DNA from: Bacteroidaceae bacterium
GTDB lineage: Bacteria; Bacteroidota; Bacteroidia; Bacteroidales; Bacteroidaceae
Direction: 5' to 3'
NCBI GenBank assembly: GCA_017647975.1
Contig: JAGCJL010000041.1
Span: 1 to 42,814 of the forward strand
DNA: 42,814 nt
Made by a program: the position numbers and the translations under genes. The notes beneath the pieces were generated by a model. That model did not search any database. It worked only from the letters and a program-made list of their open reading frames with translations, and was not told where the DNA came from. Positions 16,564 through 25,727 of the stretch are shown here, in pieces (the stretch's first letter is position 1; each line of letters starts with the position of its first letter).

Positions 16564-18029
16564 CGTCTTGCATACTCCCTGTCGGCGTCTATTCTCAAGA
16601 AACTGAACAATAGGATAGAAAAACCTAAGAACGATGAACCACCGTAGCTAAAGAACGGTAGGGGAATACCTATAACAGGCATAATGCCTATTACCATTCC
16701 AATGTTGATGGCAAAGTGGAAAAAGAAAATTGATGCAAGGGCATAACCGTATGTTCTTCCGAATCTGTCATTCTGCCGTTCGGCAAGTACAATAAGTCTT
16801 AGGATAAAAACAACAAATAGCGTTAAGATAAATGTCGCTCCCAAGAAACCTTGTTCCTCACCTATAGTACAGAAAATAAAATCAGTGTCTTGCTCGGGAA
16901 CATATTTCAGTTTTGTCTGTGTTCCATTGAGGAAGCCTTTTCCTGTCATTCCGCCTGAACCTATGGCAATCTTGGATTGGTGTACATTGTAACCGGCTCC
17001 CGAAAGGTCATCCTTAAGTCCAAGAAGAACCTCTATTCTCACTTTTTGGTGTGGCTCAAGGATATTGTGCATTACATAATCACAAGAGTTATAGAATATG
17101 ATGGAGCAGACTATATATATAGCAACCCAAAGGTTTTTTCCTTCCTTGTTGAGTCTTGTTCTTAGTAACAGATATATAACATTGAATACCAATAACAGAT
17201 ATTGTGTTATTATTATATTGAATTCAATAAGATATATGGCAATCCAATATGAACAGAGTGTTCCTGCAATGTTTACAATGAACATAGTTAGGAATGTCTT
17301 GTCGTTTTTGCACCAGAACTTAACCATTGCCAAAGCGAATGTCTGTATGAGTATTGTTACCCAATAGGGACCGGTGGCAATGGGAAGTTGCTCAAACATC
17401 GTTTCACCGAATTTTATACCTATGACAAAGTAAGCAACAGCACTTATTGCCATAAGCAGGAATATACCGGTCATGCCTTCGCGGTAAAGCACAAGGAATA
17501 GTGAGAGATAAACCAAAGCACTGCCTGTTTCGTTTTGTGCAACGATTATAATCATGGGTAACATAATAATTGCCACACATTTTATGAAATCGTTGTTATT
17601 GCTCATGTTGAACTCCCTCTGTCCTATAAAGGTTGCAAGCATAAGTGCGGTGGCGAATTTCATAAACTCGGCGGGCTGTATGCTGAACGAACCGATGGAA
17701 ATCCAGGAGTGTGAACCTTTTATATCCTTTGCAATGAAAATGGTGAGAATACATAGTGCAAGACCGGCAATATATGCCAATCCTGATAGGTTGCGGTAAG
17801 TTTCTCTATGTATGCATAGCAGTATTGAACCGGCAACAAGTGATATTCCCATCCAAAGAGCCTGCTTTCCACTGCGGTCACTTTGGTCGAAGAACTCAAG
17901 GAAATTCGTTTCTATATAACTATGGCTTGCACCGCAAATCGCGAGCCATCCCATTACGGCAAGCAACAGATATAGAAAAAGTGTAATCCAATCTATGCGT
18001 CCTAATATGTTACCTTTCGTCTTTTCCAT
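16560..18029 (-). CDS. rodA: RodA, peptidoglycan glycosyltransferase of the elongasome (SEDS family)
   Basis: I choose the ATG at 18029 (MEKTKGNILGRIDWITLF), which overlaps the PBP2 gene by 20 bp; a farther ATG at 18071 would add basic residues only. The 489-residue polytopic protein has SEDS signatures: GSHSWISIGSFSIQPAEFMKFATALMLA, and near the C-terminus DFIFCTIGEEQGFLG and PVIGIPLPFFSYGGSS. It polymerises glycan strands with PBP2. It is longer than E. coli RodA (about 370) because of extra hydrophobic segments in the middle (about 225-310), which seems usual in Bacteroidota. It is the last gene of the mre operon. Confidence 0.95.
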   Translation of the reverse strand: MEKTKGNILGRIDWITLFLYLLLAVMGWLAICGASHSYIETNFLEFFDQSDRSGKQALWMGISLVAGSILLCIHRETYRNLSGLAYIAGLALCILTIFIAKDIKGSHSWISIGSFSIQPAEFMKFATALMLATFIGQREFNMSNNNDFIKCVAIIMLPMIIIVAQNETGSALVYLSLFLVLYREGMTGIFLLMAISAVAYFVIGIKFGETMFEQLPIATGPYWVTILIQTFALAMVKFWCKNDKTFLTMFIVNIAGTLCSYWIAIYLIEFNIIITQYLLLVFNVIYLLLRTRLNKEGKNLWVAIYIVCSIIFYNSCDYVMHNILEPHQKVRIEVLLGLKDDLSGAGYNVHQSKIAIGSGGMTGKGFLNGTQTKLKYVPEQDTDFIFCTIGEEQGFLGATFILTLFVVFILRLIVLAERQNDRFGRTYGYALASIFFFHFAINIGMVIGIMPVIGIPLPFFSYGGSSFLGFSILLFSFLRIDADREYARR

Positions 18030-19854
18030 AATAGATGGCTTTTTCTTGTATTGCTTTTGCCTTTTTCTCACTCTCTTCCGACAATTTGCCGTTGAGGTAC
18101 AGCTCCATTAGCAGAGAGCCAATGGGTACACCGTAGGTTGCACCGAAACCTCCGTTCTCTACATAAACAGCAATGGCAATCTTTGGATCTTTCATTGGTG
18201 CAAATCCCATAAAGGCCGAATGGTCTTTACCTTTGTTCTGTGCTGTACCGGTCTTTCCACAGACTTCCCATCCCGGTATATTTGCAGCATAACATGTACC
18301 GTCTGTAACAGCCATTCGCATGCCTTTTATAACCTTTTCATATACCTCAGCATCAACCAATGTCTTTTTATGTGTAGTGTATTCTTTATCTATGGTATCG
18401 CCTTCAATGGATTTTACTATATGTGGTGTAATATATGTTCCGCGGTTTGCGATTGTTGCTCCAAGGTTGGCAATCTGTAATGGAGTGAGTGTAACTTCGC
18501 CCTGTCCTATGGATATACTGATTACGGTCAATGCACGCCAATAGTTGCCATAATGACGTGTGTAGAAATCGGCATTGGGTATCATGCCTCTTACCTCTCC
18601 GGGGAGGTCAACGCCCAATTTATATCCGAATCCCATTGCAACCATATGGTCACGCCAACGGTTCATGGCATCTTTTGTACCGTTGTATTTGTCCGACGAG
18701 AACATCTTGTGTAGGCCCCAGCAGAAATATGCATTGCACGATGTTGCTATAGCAGGAGCAAGGGCTATTGGTGTGGAGTGATCGTGGCAGCCCAAACGGA
18801 ACTTATTAAAGACAAAGGCACCATGACAGGGAAAACTTGTCTTTTCATTAACAATACCTTCTTGTAAGAATACAGCAGCCTGCGAGGTCTTAAATGTTGA
18901 TCCGGGAGGGTATGTTCCCATTATGGCTCGGTTAAGCAATGGTTTGCTCTTGTCTTTTGAAAGTTCGCTATGGTTCTTTCCTCTTTGTCGTCCGGTGAGC
19001 AATGCCGGATCGTATGACGGTGCGGATACCATACAGAGAATTTCTCCTGTAGCTGGTTCAATGGCTACAATACTTCCAATCTTGCCTTGCATGAGTCGTT
19101 CTCCGAGTTCCTGCAAATCAATATCTATACTTAGTGTGAGGTTCTTACCACGTACTGCAGCAGTGTCAAGATTTTCGCCCTGATATTTACCTTGTATGCG
19201 TCCGCGTGCATCACGTAGAAGCACCTCGGTACCTTTCTTTCCTCGCAGAATCTTTTCATACGAAGCCTCTATGCCTTGTGTTCCAATGTAGTCGCCTCGT
19301 TTGTAATATGGCTCTTTATCTATGGTCTTTTGTGATACCTCGCCAATATCTCCCAATAAAACACCTGCAACCTCGTAGTTGTATTCTCTGATAGAACGCT
19401 TTCTTACATAAAATCCGGGAAAACGAAATAATTTTTCTTGGAATTTGGCAAACTCTTCACCGGTCAGTTGGGTCATGAACTCTTGCTCGGTATATGTGGA
19501 ATATCCGGGATTGTACCTCTTGTTACGTACTCTTTCCATGCGGCTATTGAAATCTTCGACTGTAATACCTAATGTATTACAAAGTTCAAGAGTGTCAACA
19601 GCCTTGATTTCTCGTGGTACGAATGTAATGTCGTATGAGGGTTTGTTATATACAATGAGTTTGCCGTTACGGTCATACATTAGACCGCGTGCGGGATAAA
19701 TTGTCTTTTTGTAGAAAGCGTTACTGTCGGCCTTGGTCTTATAGTCGTTGCTGTCTATCTGTAGATTGTATAACCTTGCGACATATATGAGGAGTACAAT
19801 AATGATGGCTCCCGAAATAATATATTTGCGGCTATCGTAACTGTAATCCTTCAT
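18010..19854 (-). CDS. mrdA: Penicillin-binding protein 2 (elongasome transpeptidase)
   Basis: I choose the ATG at 19854 (MKDYSYDSRKYIISG), which lies 4 bp after mreD; the ATG at 19893 overlaps mreD. The 614-residue protein has one N-terminal membrane helix (about 11-28), the pedestal/dimerisation domain (about 45-240, including PARGLMYDRNGK), and a transpeptidase domain with all motifs: S319-TF-K322, S372-C-N374 and K534-T-G536. It cross-links peptidoglycan for cell elongation and works with RodA, encoded next. The active site is complete, so it should bind beta-lactams. Confidence 0.96.
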   Translation of the reverse strand: MKDYSYDSRKYIISGAIIIVLLIYVARLYNLQIDSNDYKTKADSNAFYKKTIYPARGLMYDRNGKLIVYNKPSYDITFVPREIKAVDTLELCNTLGITVEDFNSRMERVRNKRYNPGYSTYTEQEFMTQLTGEEFAKFQEKLFRFPGFYVRKRSIREYNYEVAGVLLGDIGEVSQKTIDKEPYYKRGDYIGTQGIEASYEKILRGKKGTEVLLRDARGRIQGKYQGENLDTAAVRGKNLTLSIDIDLQELGERLMQGKIGSIVAIEPATGEILCMVSAPSYDPALLTGRQRGKNHSELSKDKSKPLLNRAIMGTYPPGSTFKTSQAAVFLQEGIVNEKTSFPCHGAFVFNKFRLGCHDHSTPIALAPAIATSCNAYFCWGLHKMFSSDKYNGTKDAMNRWRDHMVAMGFGYKLGVDLPGEVRGMIPNADFYTRHYGNYWRALTVISISIGQGEVTLTPLQIANLGATIANRGTYITPHIVKSIEGDTIDKEYTTHKKTLVDAEVYEKVIKGMRMAVTDGTCYAANIPGWEVCGKTGTAQNKGKDHSAFMGFAPMKDPKIAIAVYVENGGFGATYGVPIGSLLMELYLNGKLSEESEKKAKAIQEKAIYYGKDER

Positions 19855-19858
19855 CGCT

Positions 19859-20362
19859 TTATTTTGTTCGTGAGAAAATTTCAGTGACAGCAACGAAAAT
19901 CATTGTCAGGAGTGTGCTGGCAAAAACACCTGTCAACAGAACTATTGGTCGGTTGATTGTGAAAAGTTCTATAAGGAACAATACTGAATAGAATATTGCT
20001 ATACATATCGTAGCATACATCAAATAGCCTCCCCATGTAAGTGACTTTGCTGCGGGTGTAAGGTCGTCGGGTATGCTTTTGGGAATGAATTGTGAAAGAA
20101 TTGCATTTCGTACGAAACACATTATTGTTGCTGCTGCGGCGTTTATGCCTGGGGTGTTGGTGAAAATATCTACAGCAAGTCCGAAGAAAAATCCCCATAT
20201 AAGCAACTCGTTGCGGTTGGTGTGACGCGGGAGTTTAAGTAGAAAAATGAGATATATACATGCCGTTGCATAACCAAATAAATGTATCTGGCTGAATATA
20301 AGTACTTGTATAAGGGCAAGTATTATAAAGTTACGTATGCGAATGAATGTATTGCTTGTCAT
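19859..20362 (-). CDS. mreD: Rod-shape protein MreD
   Basis: The 167-residue protein is almost wholly hydrophobic with about five membrane helices and a short charged end (TEIFSRTK). Sequence alone is weakly conserved in this family; the assignment rests on size, helices, the LFGYATACIYLIFLLKLPRHTNRNELLIWGFFFGL-like pattern and position between mreC and mrdA. MreD is an inner-membrane partner of MreC in the elongasome. It overlaps mreC by 4 bp. Confidence 0.9.
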   Translation of the reverse strand: MTSNTFIRIRNFIILALIQVLIFSQIHLFGYATACIYLIFLLKLPRHTNRNELLIWGFFFGLAVDIFTNTPGINAAAATIMCFVRNAILSQFIPKSIPDDLTPAAKSLTWGGYLMYATICIAIFYSVLFLIELFTINRPIVLLTGVFASTLLTMIFVAVTEIFSRTK

Positions 20363-21204
20363 TTCTTTATCTCTTTTTCGAGTTGCTCTTGCTCTTCTTT
20401 CTTATCATTTCCCACGAGATAGACTTTACTGATATTTGAGAAATTGACAAGGAGTTTTACTTTTGCCTTATTAAAAATATCATCACCATCTTCCACAGTC
20501 TCCTCTATTATACCAACAGGTATGTTTGCCGGGAAGAATGATGAAAAACCACTGGTTATGACAGTGTCGCCTTTTTCGTATGTTGCATATTGTGGCAAGT
20601 CTATCAAATGTGCATACCTTGTATCGCCACCTTGCCATTGGAGTGAGCAGAAACTATTGCTGTTTCCTATTTTACAACTGAGATTACTTTTGCTGTTCAA
20701 TAGGGACATGACTAATGCGAAATTTTCCGATGTACGATAAACAATTCCTATTACACCTCGTTCGTCGAATACACCCATTTCGTTTGTAATACCATCAGCA
20801 CTGCCTTTATCTATTGTGATAAAATTGTTGATTCTGTTTATTGAATTGTTTACAACGGAGGCTGTATGGTAATGGAAAGCACTGTTTGCCTTTATGCTTT
20901 CTCTTATTTGTGCAATGGCACAGCTGTCGCTAACAATATCGAGTTTGCTGCGAAGTACTTGTAACTCTTCAAGCAACTCTTTGTTGTGGTTTTGCAATGT
21001 GACATTCTCGCTTTTAAGCCCGAAATAACTGTCAACGTCATTTATGGCCATATATATGTTCCCGGCAACATTGTTAGCGGTTGTGAACATAGTAGCTCCT
21101 TGATAACTATTAAAACTGACAATAAGCACAAAACTGATTCCTTCTAAAACAAGAAGAAGGAACCAGTGATTGTGTTTTATTAGAAAGTTAATAATATTCT
21201 GCAC
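20359..21204 (-). CDS. mreC: Rod-shape protein MreC
   Basis: The 281-residue protein has an N-terminal membrane helix (about 13-32), a coiled-coil stretch (about 60-95, ENVTLQNHNKELLEELQVLRSKL), and the two-barrel periplasmic MreC core with TIDKGSADGITNEMGVFDERGVIGIVY and KGDTVITSGFSSFFPANIPVGII. The C-terminal tail is highly charged (NDKKEEQEQLEKEIKK). MreC links cytoplasmic MreB to PBP2 in the periplasm. It starts 4 bp after mreB and overlaps mreD by 4 bp, indicating strong translational coupling. Confidence 0.95.
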   Translation of the reverse strand: MQNIINFLIKHNHWFLLLVLEGISFVLIVSFNSYQGATMFTTANNVAGNIYMAINDVDSYFGLKSENVTLQNHNKELLEELQVLRSKLDIVSDSCAIAQIRESIKANSAFHYHTASVVNNSINRINNFITIDKGSADGITNEMGVFDERGVIGIVYRTSENFALVMSLLNSKSNLSCKIGNSNSFCSLQWQGGDTRYAHLIDLPQYATYEKGDTVITSGFSSFFPANIPVGIIEETVEDGDDIFNKAKVKLLVNFSNISKVYLVGNDKKEEQEQLEKEIKK

Positions 21205-21208
21205 AGTG

Positions 21209-22225
21209 TTATCTCATCAAGAATGGATATGTCAAGTCATTCAAAGCAAGGGCGGTACCTCTTGCTACGCAGTATAAAGGATTCTCTGCAATGTGGAACG
21301 GAATGTTTATCTTGTTTGCCAAGCGTTTGTCAAGGCCTCTTAGCAAAGCACCACCACCTGCGAGGTATATTCCGTTGTGTACAATATCGGCATATATTTC
21401 GGGAGGAGTATGTTCCAAAGCACTGATGATGGCGTTCTCAATTTTTGTAATTGACTTATCAATACAGTGTGCAATTTCCTGATAGCATACAGGAACCTCC
21501 AATGGCATAGCAGTTATGCGGTTAGGACCATGAACGATAAAATCTTGAGGAGCTTCATCACCAAGGTCTGTCAAGGCTGAACCAACATGTATCTTGATAC
21601 GTTCTGCCATACGCTCACTGATACGGATATTGTGCTGGCGGCTCATATACTCTTGAATGTCGGCAGTGAAATCGTCACCTGCAGTACGCAAAGAACCGTT
21701 AGAAACGATACCGCCAAGAGAGATTACTGCAATTTCGGTAGAACCACCACCGATATCTACAACCATGTTACCTTCGGGTGCCTGAACATCAAGTCCGATA
21801 CCAAGTGCCGAAGCCATAGGCTCGTAGATAAGATAGACATCACGTCCACCTGCGTGTTCTGCAGAGTCGCGTACAGCACGCAACTCTACTTCTGTAGAAC
21901 CGTAGGGGACACCAATAACCATGCGAAGTGATGGAGTGAAGAGTTTACTACCCATGTTTACTTTGTCGATAAAACCACGCATCATCATTTCGCAAGCGTA
22001 GAAATCGGCAATAACACCGTCTCTCAAAGGACGTATTGTGTGTATGTTTGGGTTGGTCTTTTCGTGCATCTGTTTAGCTTTTTCACCAACCGCTATCATC
22101 TTTTTTGTTCCGTCGATGGCAACAACCGAAGGTTCATCAACAACAATCTTACCGTTGTAAGATATGATTGTGTTGGCTGTACCAAGGTCAATGGCTACAT
22201 CTCTGGTGAATGAAAATAGACCCAT
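21209..22225 (-). CDS. mreB: Actin-like rod-shape protein MreB
   Basis: The 338-residue protein is normal MreB length and carries the actin-fold motifs: phosphate-1 DLGTANT (13-19), VGEKAKQM, DGVIADF, the phosphate-2 VVDIGGGSTEIAVISLGGIV segment and the adenosine motif LAGGGALLRGLDKRL. An amphipathic N-terminus (MGLFSFTRD) fits membrane binding. MreB filaments steer the cell-wall synthesis complex encoded by the following genes. It lies only 16 bp after purH, so it may be transcribed from a promoter upstream of purH. Confidence 0.97.
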   Translation of the reverse strand: MGLFSFTRDVAIDLGTANTIISYNGKIVVDEPSVVAIDGTKKMIAVGEKAKQMHEKTNPNIHTIRPLRDGVIADFYACEMMMRGFIDKVNMGSKLFTPSLRMVIGVPYGSTEVELRAVRDSAEHAGGRDVYLIYEPMASALGIGLDVQAPEGNMVVDIGGGSTEIAVISLGGIVSNGSLRTAGDDFTADIQEYMSRQHNIRISERMAERIKIHVGSALTDLGDEAPQDFIVHGPNRITAMPLEVPVCYQEIAHCIDKSITKIENAIISALEHTPPEIYADIVHNGIYLAGGGALLRGLDKRLANKINIPFHIAENPLYCVARGTALALNDLTYPFLMR

Positions 22226-22241
22226 TTTTTGAATTTTTTAA

Positions 22242-23765
22242 TTAATGTTTGAAATGACGGAAACCGGTAATTACCATGGCAACACCGTTTGCGTCGCAAT
22301 AATCTACCGACTCCTTGTCTCTGATAGAACCACCTGGGTGAACAACTGCTGTAACACCGGCTTCGTGTGCTATCTGAACACAGTCGGGGAATGGGAAGAA
22401 TGCATCACTTGCCATAACGCTACCCTCGAGAGAGAAACCGAAGTTTCCGGCTTTTTCAATAGCGTGTCTCAAAGAGTCAACTCGTGATGTCTGGCCAACA
22501 CCGCTTGCAATGAGCTGTTTGTTCTTTGCGAGAACAATAGCGTTGCTCTTGCTGTGCTTAACAATTTTGTTTGCGAAGAGCATATCCTCAATTTCCTCAG
22601 CCTTTGGAGCAACCTTTGATACAGTCTGCAAGTCTGCAGCAGTCTCAACCTTTGCATCGCGGTCCTGTACAAGAACACCGTTCAGTACGCTACGGAATGT
22701 CTTTTCAGGCATTTCTGTAGATTTCTGTATAAGGATAATGCGGTTCTTCTTCTGCTTCAAAACTTCGAGAGCGTCAGCATCGTAGCTTGGAGCAATGATA
22801 ACCTCGAAGAAAATCTCGTTTACCTTCTCTGCTGTAGCCTTGTCAACGTTAGCATTTGCGATAAGTACACCACCGAAAGCCGAAACTGGGTCACCTGCAA
22901 GAGCTGCATCCCATGCCTCTGCCAATGTCGTGCGTGAAGCCAAACCGCAAGCGTTGTTATGCTTGAGGATAGCGAAGGTTGTTTCGCCTGCAAAGTCGTT
23001 GATGAGTTCTACGGCAGCGTTGATGTCGAGCAAGTTGTTGTAAGAAATCTCCTTACCGTGAATCTGCTCAAGCATATCGTTGAAATTGCCATAGAAAGCA
23101 CCCTTCTGGTGAGGGTTCTCGCCGTAACGCAAAGACATTGGAGTGCCGTTTGTCTGGCGGAACGCACTGTTGTCGTCTTTATCGAAGTAATTGAAGATAG
23201 CAGAGTCGTATGCCGAAGATACTGCAAAAGCCTCACGAGCAAAGAAACGACGCTCTTCGAGGGTTGTTTCTGCACCCTTGTTCTTCAAAATCTCGTGCAA
23301 AGGAGCGTATTGGCCTTTGCTTGCTACGATAACAACATCGTTGAAATTCTTTGCAGCACCGCGTATGAGTGAGATGCCACCTATATCAATTTTCTCAATG
23401 ATGTCGGCCTCGGGAGCACCAGAAGCAACTGTCTGCTCAAAAGGATAAAGGTCAACAATAACGAGGTCAATCTCAGGAATCTCGTATTCAGCCATCTGCT
23501 GCTGGTCTTTCTCAAGTTCACGACGTCCGAGGATACCGCCGAATACTTTTGGATGAAGTGTCTTCACACGACCACCAAGAATTGAGGGATATCCAGTGAG
23601 GCTCTCAACTGCGGTACAAGGGATGTTTAGTGACTCGATGAACTGTTGTGTACCACCGGTAGAAATAAGTTGTACACCTTCTGCGTGCAACATCTTGATA
23701 ATTTCATCAAGACCATCTTTGTAGAACACTGATACAAGTGCTGATTTGATTCTTTTTGTTGACAT
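22242..23765 (-). CDS. purH: Bifunctional AICAR formyltransferase/IMP cyclohydrolase
   Basis: The 507-residue protein has the N-terminal MGS-like cyclohydrolase domain (STGGT 35-39, GRVKTLHP 65-72) and the AICAR formyltransferase domain with catalytic K268-H269 (LKHNNACG) and SLRYGENPHQKG near 211-222. It performs the last two steps of IMP synthesis. The C-terminal DAFFPFPDCVQIAHEAG and VVHPGGSIRDKESVDYCD are typical. It leads the purH-mreB-mreC-mreD-mrdA-rodA run, an arrangement familiar from other Bacteroidales. The upstream 212 bp contains a palindrome (23816-23828) and two TAACTTCG -7-like boxes but no clear -33. Confidence 0.97.
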   Translation of the reverse strand: MSTKRIKSALVSVFYKDGLDEIIKMLHAEGVQLISTGGTQQFIESLNIPCTAVESLTGYPSILGGRVKTLHPKVFGGILGRRELEKDQQQMAEYEIPEIDLVIVDLYPFEQTVASGAPEADIIEKIDIGGISLIRGAAKNFNDVVIVASKGQYAPLHEILKNKGAETTLEERRFFAREAFAVSSAYDSAIFNYFDKDDNSAFRQTNGTPMSLRYGENPHQKGAFYGNFNDMLEQIHGKEISYNNLLDINAAVELINDFAGETTFAILKHNNACGLASRTTLAEAWDAALAGDPVSAFGGVLIANANVDKATAEKVNEIFFEVIIAPSYDADALEVLKQKKNRIILIQKSTEMPEKTFRSVLNGVLVQDRDAKVETAADLQTVSKVAPKAEEIEDMLFANKIVKHSKSNAIVLAKNKQLIASGVGQTSRVDSLRHAIEKAGNFGFSLEGSVMASDAFFPFPDCVQIAHEAGVTAVVHPGGSIRDKESVDYCDANGVAMVITGFRHFKH

Positions 23766-23815
23766 GGCTTTAAAATATTTTATATTTTTGTTTTCTATAA
23801 ATGACCGAAGTTATC

Positions 23816-23828
23816 GCTGTATTACAGC
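23816..23828. repeat. 13 bp palindrome in the purH promoter region
   Basis: GCTGTA (23816-23821), central T and TACAGC (23823-23828) form a perfect palindrome about 51 bp upstream of the purH start, between two CGAAGTTA boxes (23806-23813 and 23844-23851; TAACTTCG on the minus strand). It could be an operator for purine control. Nothing ties it to a known regulator. Confidence 0.4.
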
Positions 23829-23922
23829 ATTCGTAATTTTCTGCGAAGTTACTCTTTTTTACGCAATATTACGCTATAAAAAACAGCCTATTTTTGAAGT
23901 TAAATATAAAATATTTAAAAAG

Positions 23923-23949
23923 AGGGAACAACAAAGCTTGTCGTTCCCT
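23923..23949 (-). terminator. Probable terminator of nadB
   Basis: AGGGAACAACAA (23923-23934) pairs with TTGTCGTTCCCT (23938-23949) with one A-C mismatch and a 3 nt loop. Reading on the minus strand, it is followed within two bases by a T-rich tract. It lies 29 bp after the nadB stop. Confidence 0.7.
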
Positions 23950-23977
23950 TGTAGTATATAATATTTTGGATATTCTT

Positions 23978-25543
23978 TTATTTCTTCGGGTGGTCGATGT
24001 TATAATGTAAACCACAACTCTCTTTACGTTCCATCGCTTGACGCATAATGAGATAACCAACGTTTATTACATTACGCAATTCACACAATTCGCGGCTTAC
24101 GACACTTTGCTTGAAGAGTTCTTCGGTCTCTTCATATAGCAGGTCAAGACGGTTCCAAGCACGCTTGAGACGAAGGTCGGTGCGGACGATGCCGACATAT
24201 GTACTCATTATCTGCTGCACCTCTTTGGCATCTTGCGAGATAAGCACCATCTCTTCGTTCATCTTTGTGCCTTCGTCGTTCCACTCGGGTATTGCTTCGT
24301 TATAGCTATATCCGTCGAAATGTTCAAGAGAGTGCTTTGCTGCAGCGTCGGCATAGACAACAGCTTCAATGAGAGAGTTGCTGGCAAGGCGGTTTCCACC
24401 ATGGAGGCCTGTACATGAACATTCTCCCACTGCATAAAGTCTATGTATGCTTGATGCTGCGTTCAAATCAACCTTTATACCACCGCACAGGTAGTGTGCC
24501 GCTGGTGCAACGGGGATATAATCCTTTGTTATGTCGATGCCTAAGGAAAGGCATTTTTCGTAGATGTTGGGGAAGTGGCGTTTGGTCTCTTCGGGGTCTT
24601 TATGTGTGACATCAAGATATACATGCTCGTCACCGCGTATCTTCATCTCGTTGTCAATGGCACGTGCCACAATATCACGTGGTGCAAGCGACAGTCTCGG
24701 GTCATACTTGTGCATAAACTCTTTGCCGTCTTTGGTACGCAGGATACCACCGTAGCCACGCATTGCCTCTGTTATAAGGAACGAGGGACGGTCACCGGGG
24801 TTATATAGTGCGGTAGGGTGGAACTGTACAAATTCCATGTCTTTTACCGTTCCTTTGGCACGATATACCATTGCTATACCATCACCGGTAGCCACAAGAG
24901 GATTTGTTGTTGTCTTATATACAGCACCACAACCTCCGGTTGCCATTAGTGTTATTTTGCTTAAGAATGTATGTACTTTATTTGTTTCAATGTCAAGAAT
25001 ATATGCTCCGTAGCACTCTATGTCTGGTGTCTGGCGTGTTACTTCAATACCCAAGTGATGCTGTGTGAGTATCTCTATGGCGAAGTGGTTGTCAAAAATG
25101 GTTATGTTGGGATGTTTGCGTGTGGCTTTTATCAGGGATTTCTGTATCTCTGCTCCGGTGTTGTCGGCGTGGTGAAGTATGCGGAACTCCGAATGTCCGC
25201 CTTCGCGATGAAGATCAAATTCACCACTCTCATTGCGATCGAAATCTACTCCCCAGTCAATGAGTGCCTGTATCTGTTCTGGTGCTTCGCGGACAACCTT
25301 TTCCACAGCTTTGCGGTCGCTGATAAAGTCGCCGGCAATCATGGTGTCTTCTATGTGCTTGTCGAAATTATCAACAGCAAGGTTTGTTACCGAAGCTATA
25401 CCGCCTTGAGCAAAATAGGTGTTTGCGTCTTCCAATGTTGTCTTGCAAACAAGGGCAACTTTGCCTCGGTCGGCCACTTTAAGTGCAAAACTCATTCCGG
25501 CAATACCGGAACCAATAACCAAAAAATCAAACTTTTTGACCAT
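23978..25543 (-). CDS. nadB: L-aspartate oxidase
   Basis: The 521-residue flavoprotein has an N-terminal FAD-binding motif (VIGSGIAGMSFAL, 10-21), TYFAQGGIASV, the substrate-region HREGGHSEFRILHHADNTGAEI, FHPTALYNPGDRPSFLITEAMRG, DPRLSLAPRDIVARAI, and GLHGGNRLASNSLIEAVV. It oxidises aspartate to iminoaspartate, the first step of de novo NAD synthesis with NadA. The related succinate dehydrogenase/fumarate reductase flavoproteins are excluded by length and the aspartate-oxidase pattern. nadA and nadC are not adjacent. A leader hairpin is possible at 25561-25610. Confidence 0.95.
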   Translation of the reverse strand: MVKKFDFLVIGSGIAGMSFALKVADRGKVALVCKTTLEDANTYFAQGGIASVTNLAVDNFDKHIEDTMIAGDFISDRKAVEKVVREAPEQIQALIDWGVDFDRNESGEFDLHREGGHSEFRILHHADNTGAEIQKSLIKATRKHPNITIFDNHFAIEILTQHHLGIEVTRQTPDIECYGAYILDIETNKVHTFLSKITLMATGGCGAVYKTTTNPLVATGDGIAMVYRAKGTVKDMEFVQFHPTALYNPGDRPSFLITEAMRGYGGILRTKDGKEFMHKYDPRLSLAPRDIVARAIDNEMKIRGDEHVYLDVTHKDPEETKRHFPNIYEKCLSLGIDITKDYIPVAPAAHYLCGGIKVDLNAASSIHRLYAVGECSCTGLHGGNRLASNSLIEAVVYADAAAKHSLEHFDGYSYNEAIPEWNDEGTKMNEEMVLISQDAKEVQQIMSTYVGIVRTDLRLKRAWNRLDLLYEETEELFKQSVVSRELCELRNVINVGYLIMRQAMERKESCGLHYNIDHPKK

Positions 25544-25560
25544 CTTACTATTTGTCTCTT

Positions 25561-25610
25561 AAGGAGAAACGTTTTTTTATTAAGTCTTTTTGCTATACTT
25601 TGTTCTCCTT
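25561..25610. repeat. Inverted repeat in the nadB leader region
   Basis: AAGGAGAA (25561-25568) and TTCTCCTT (25603-25610) are perfect inverted 8-mers separated by 34 bp, 18-67 bp upstream of the nadB start. On the plus strand the right arm continues into a T-run. The remaining DNA to 25727 is A/T-rich and shows no gene. Confidence 0.4.
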
Positions 25611-25727
25611 TTTTCTAAAAATCTGGTTGTAAAAATATAAAAAAAAGAGAAATAAACCTTATTTACCGGAATTTTTCATCTGTTTTTTATATCCTTGTTT
25701 TAACCTCAGAGTAGTATATGTGTGTGA

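Noticed and set aside
24971..25618. A 215-codon open frame on the plus strand
   Set aside because: It lies almost wholly antisense to nadB, has no family resemblance, and is cysteine/tyrosine-rich as expected of a mirror frame.
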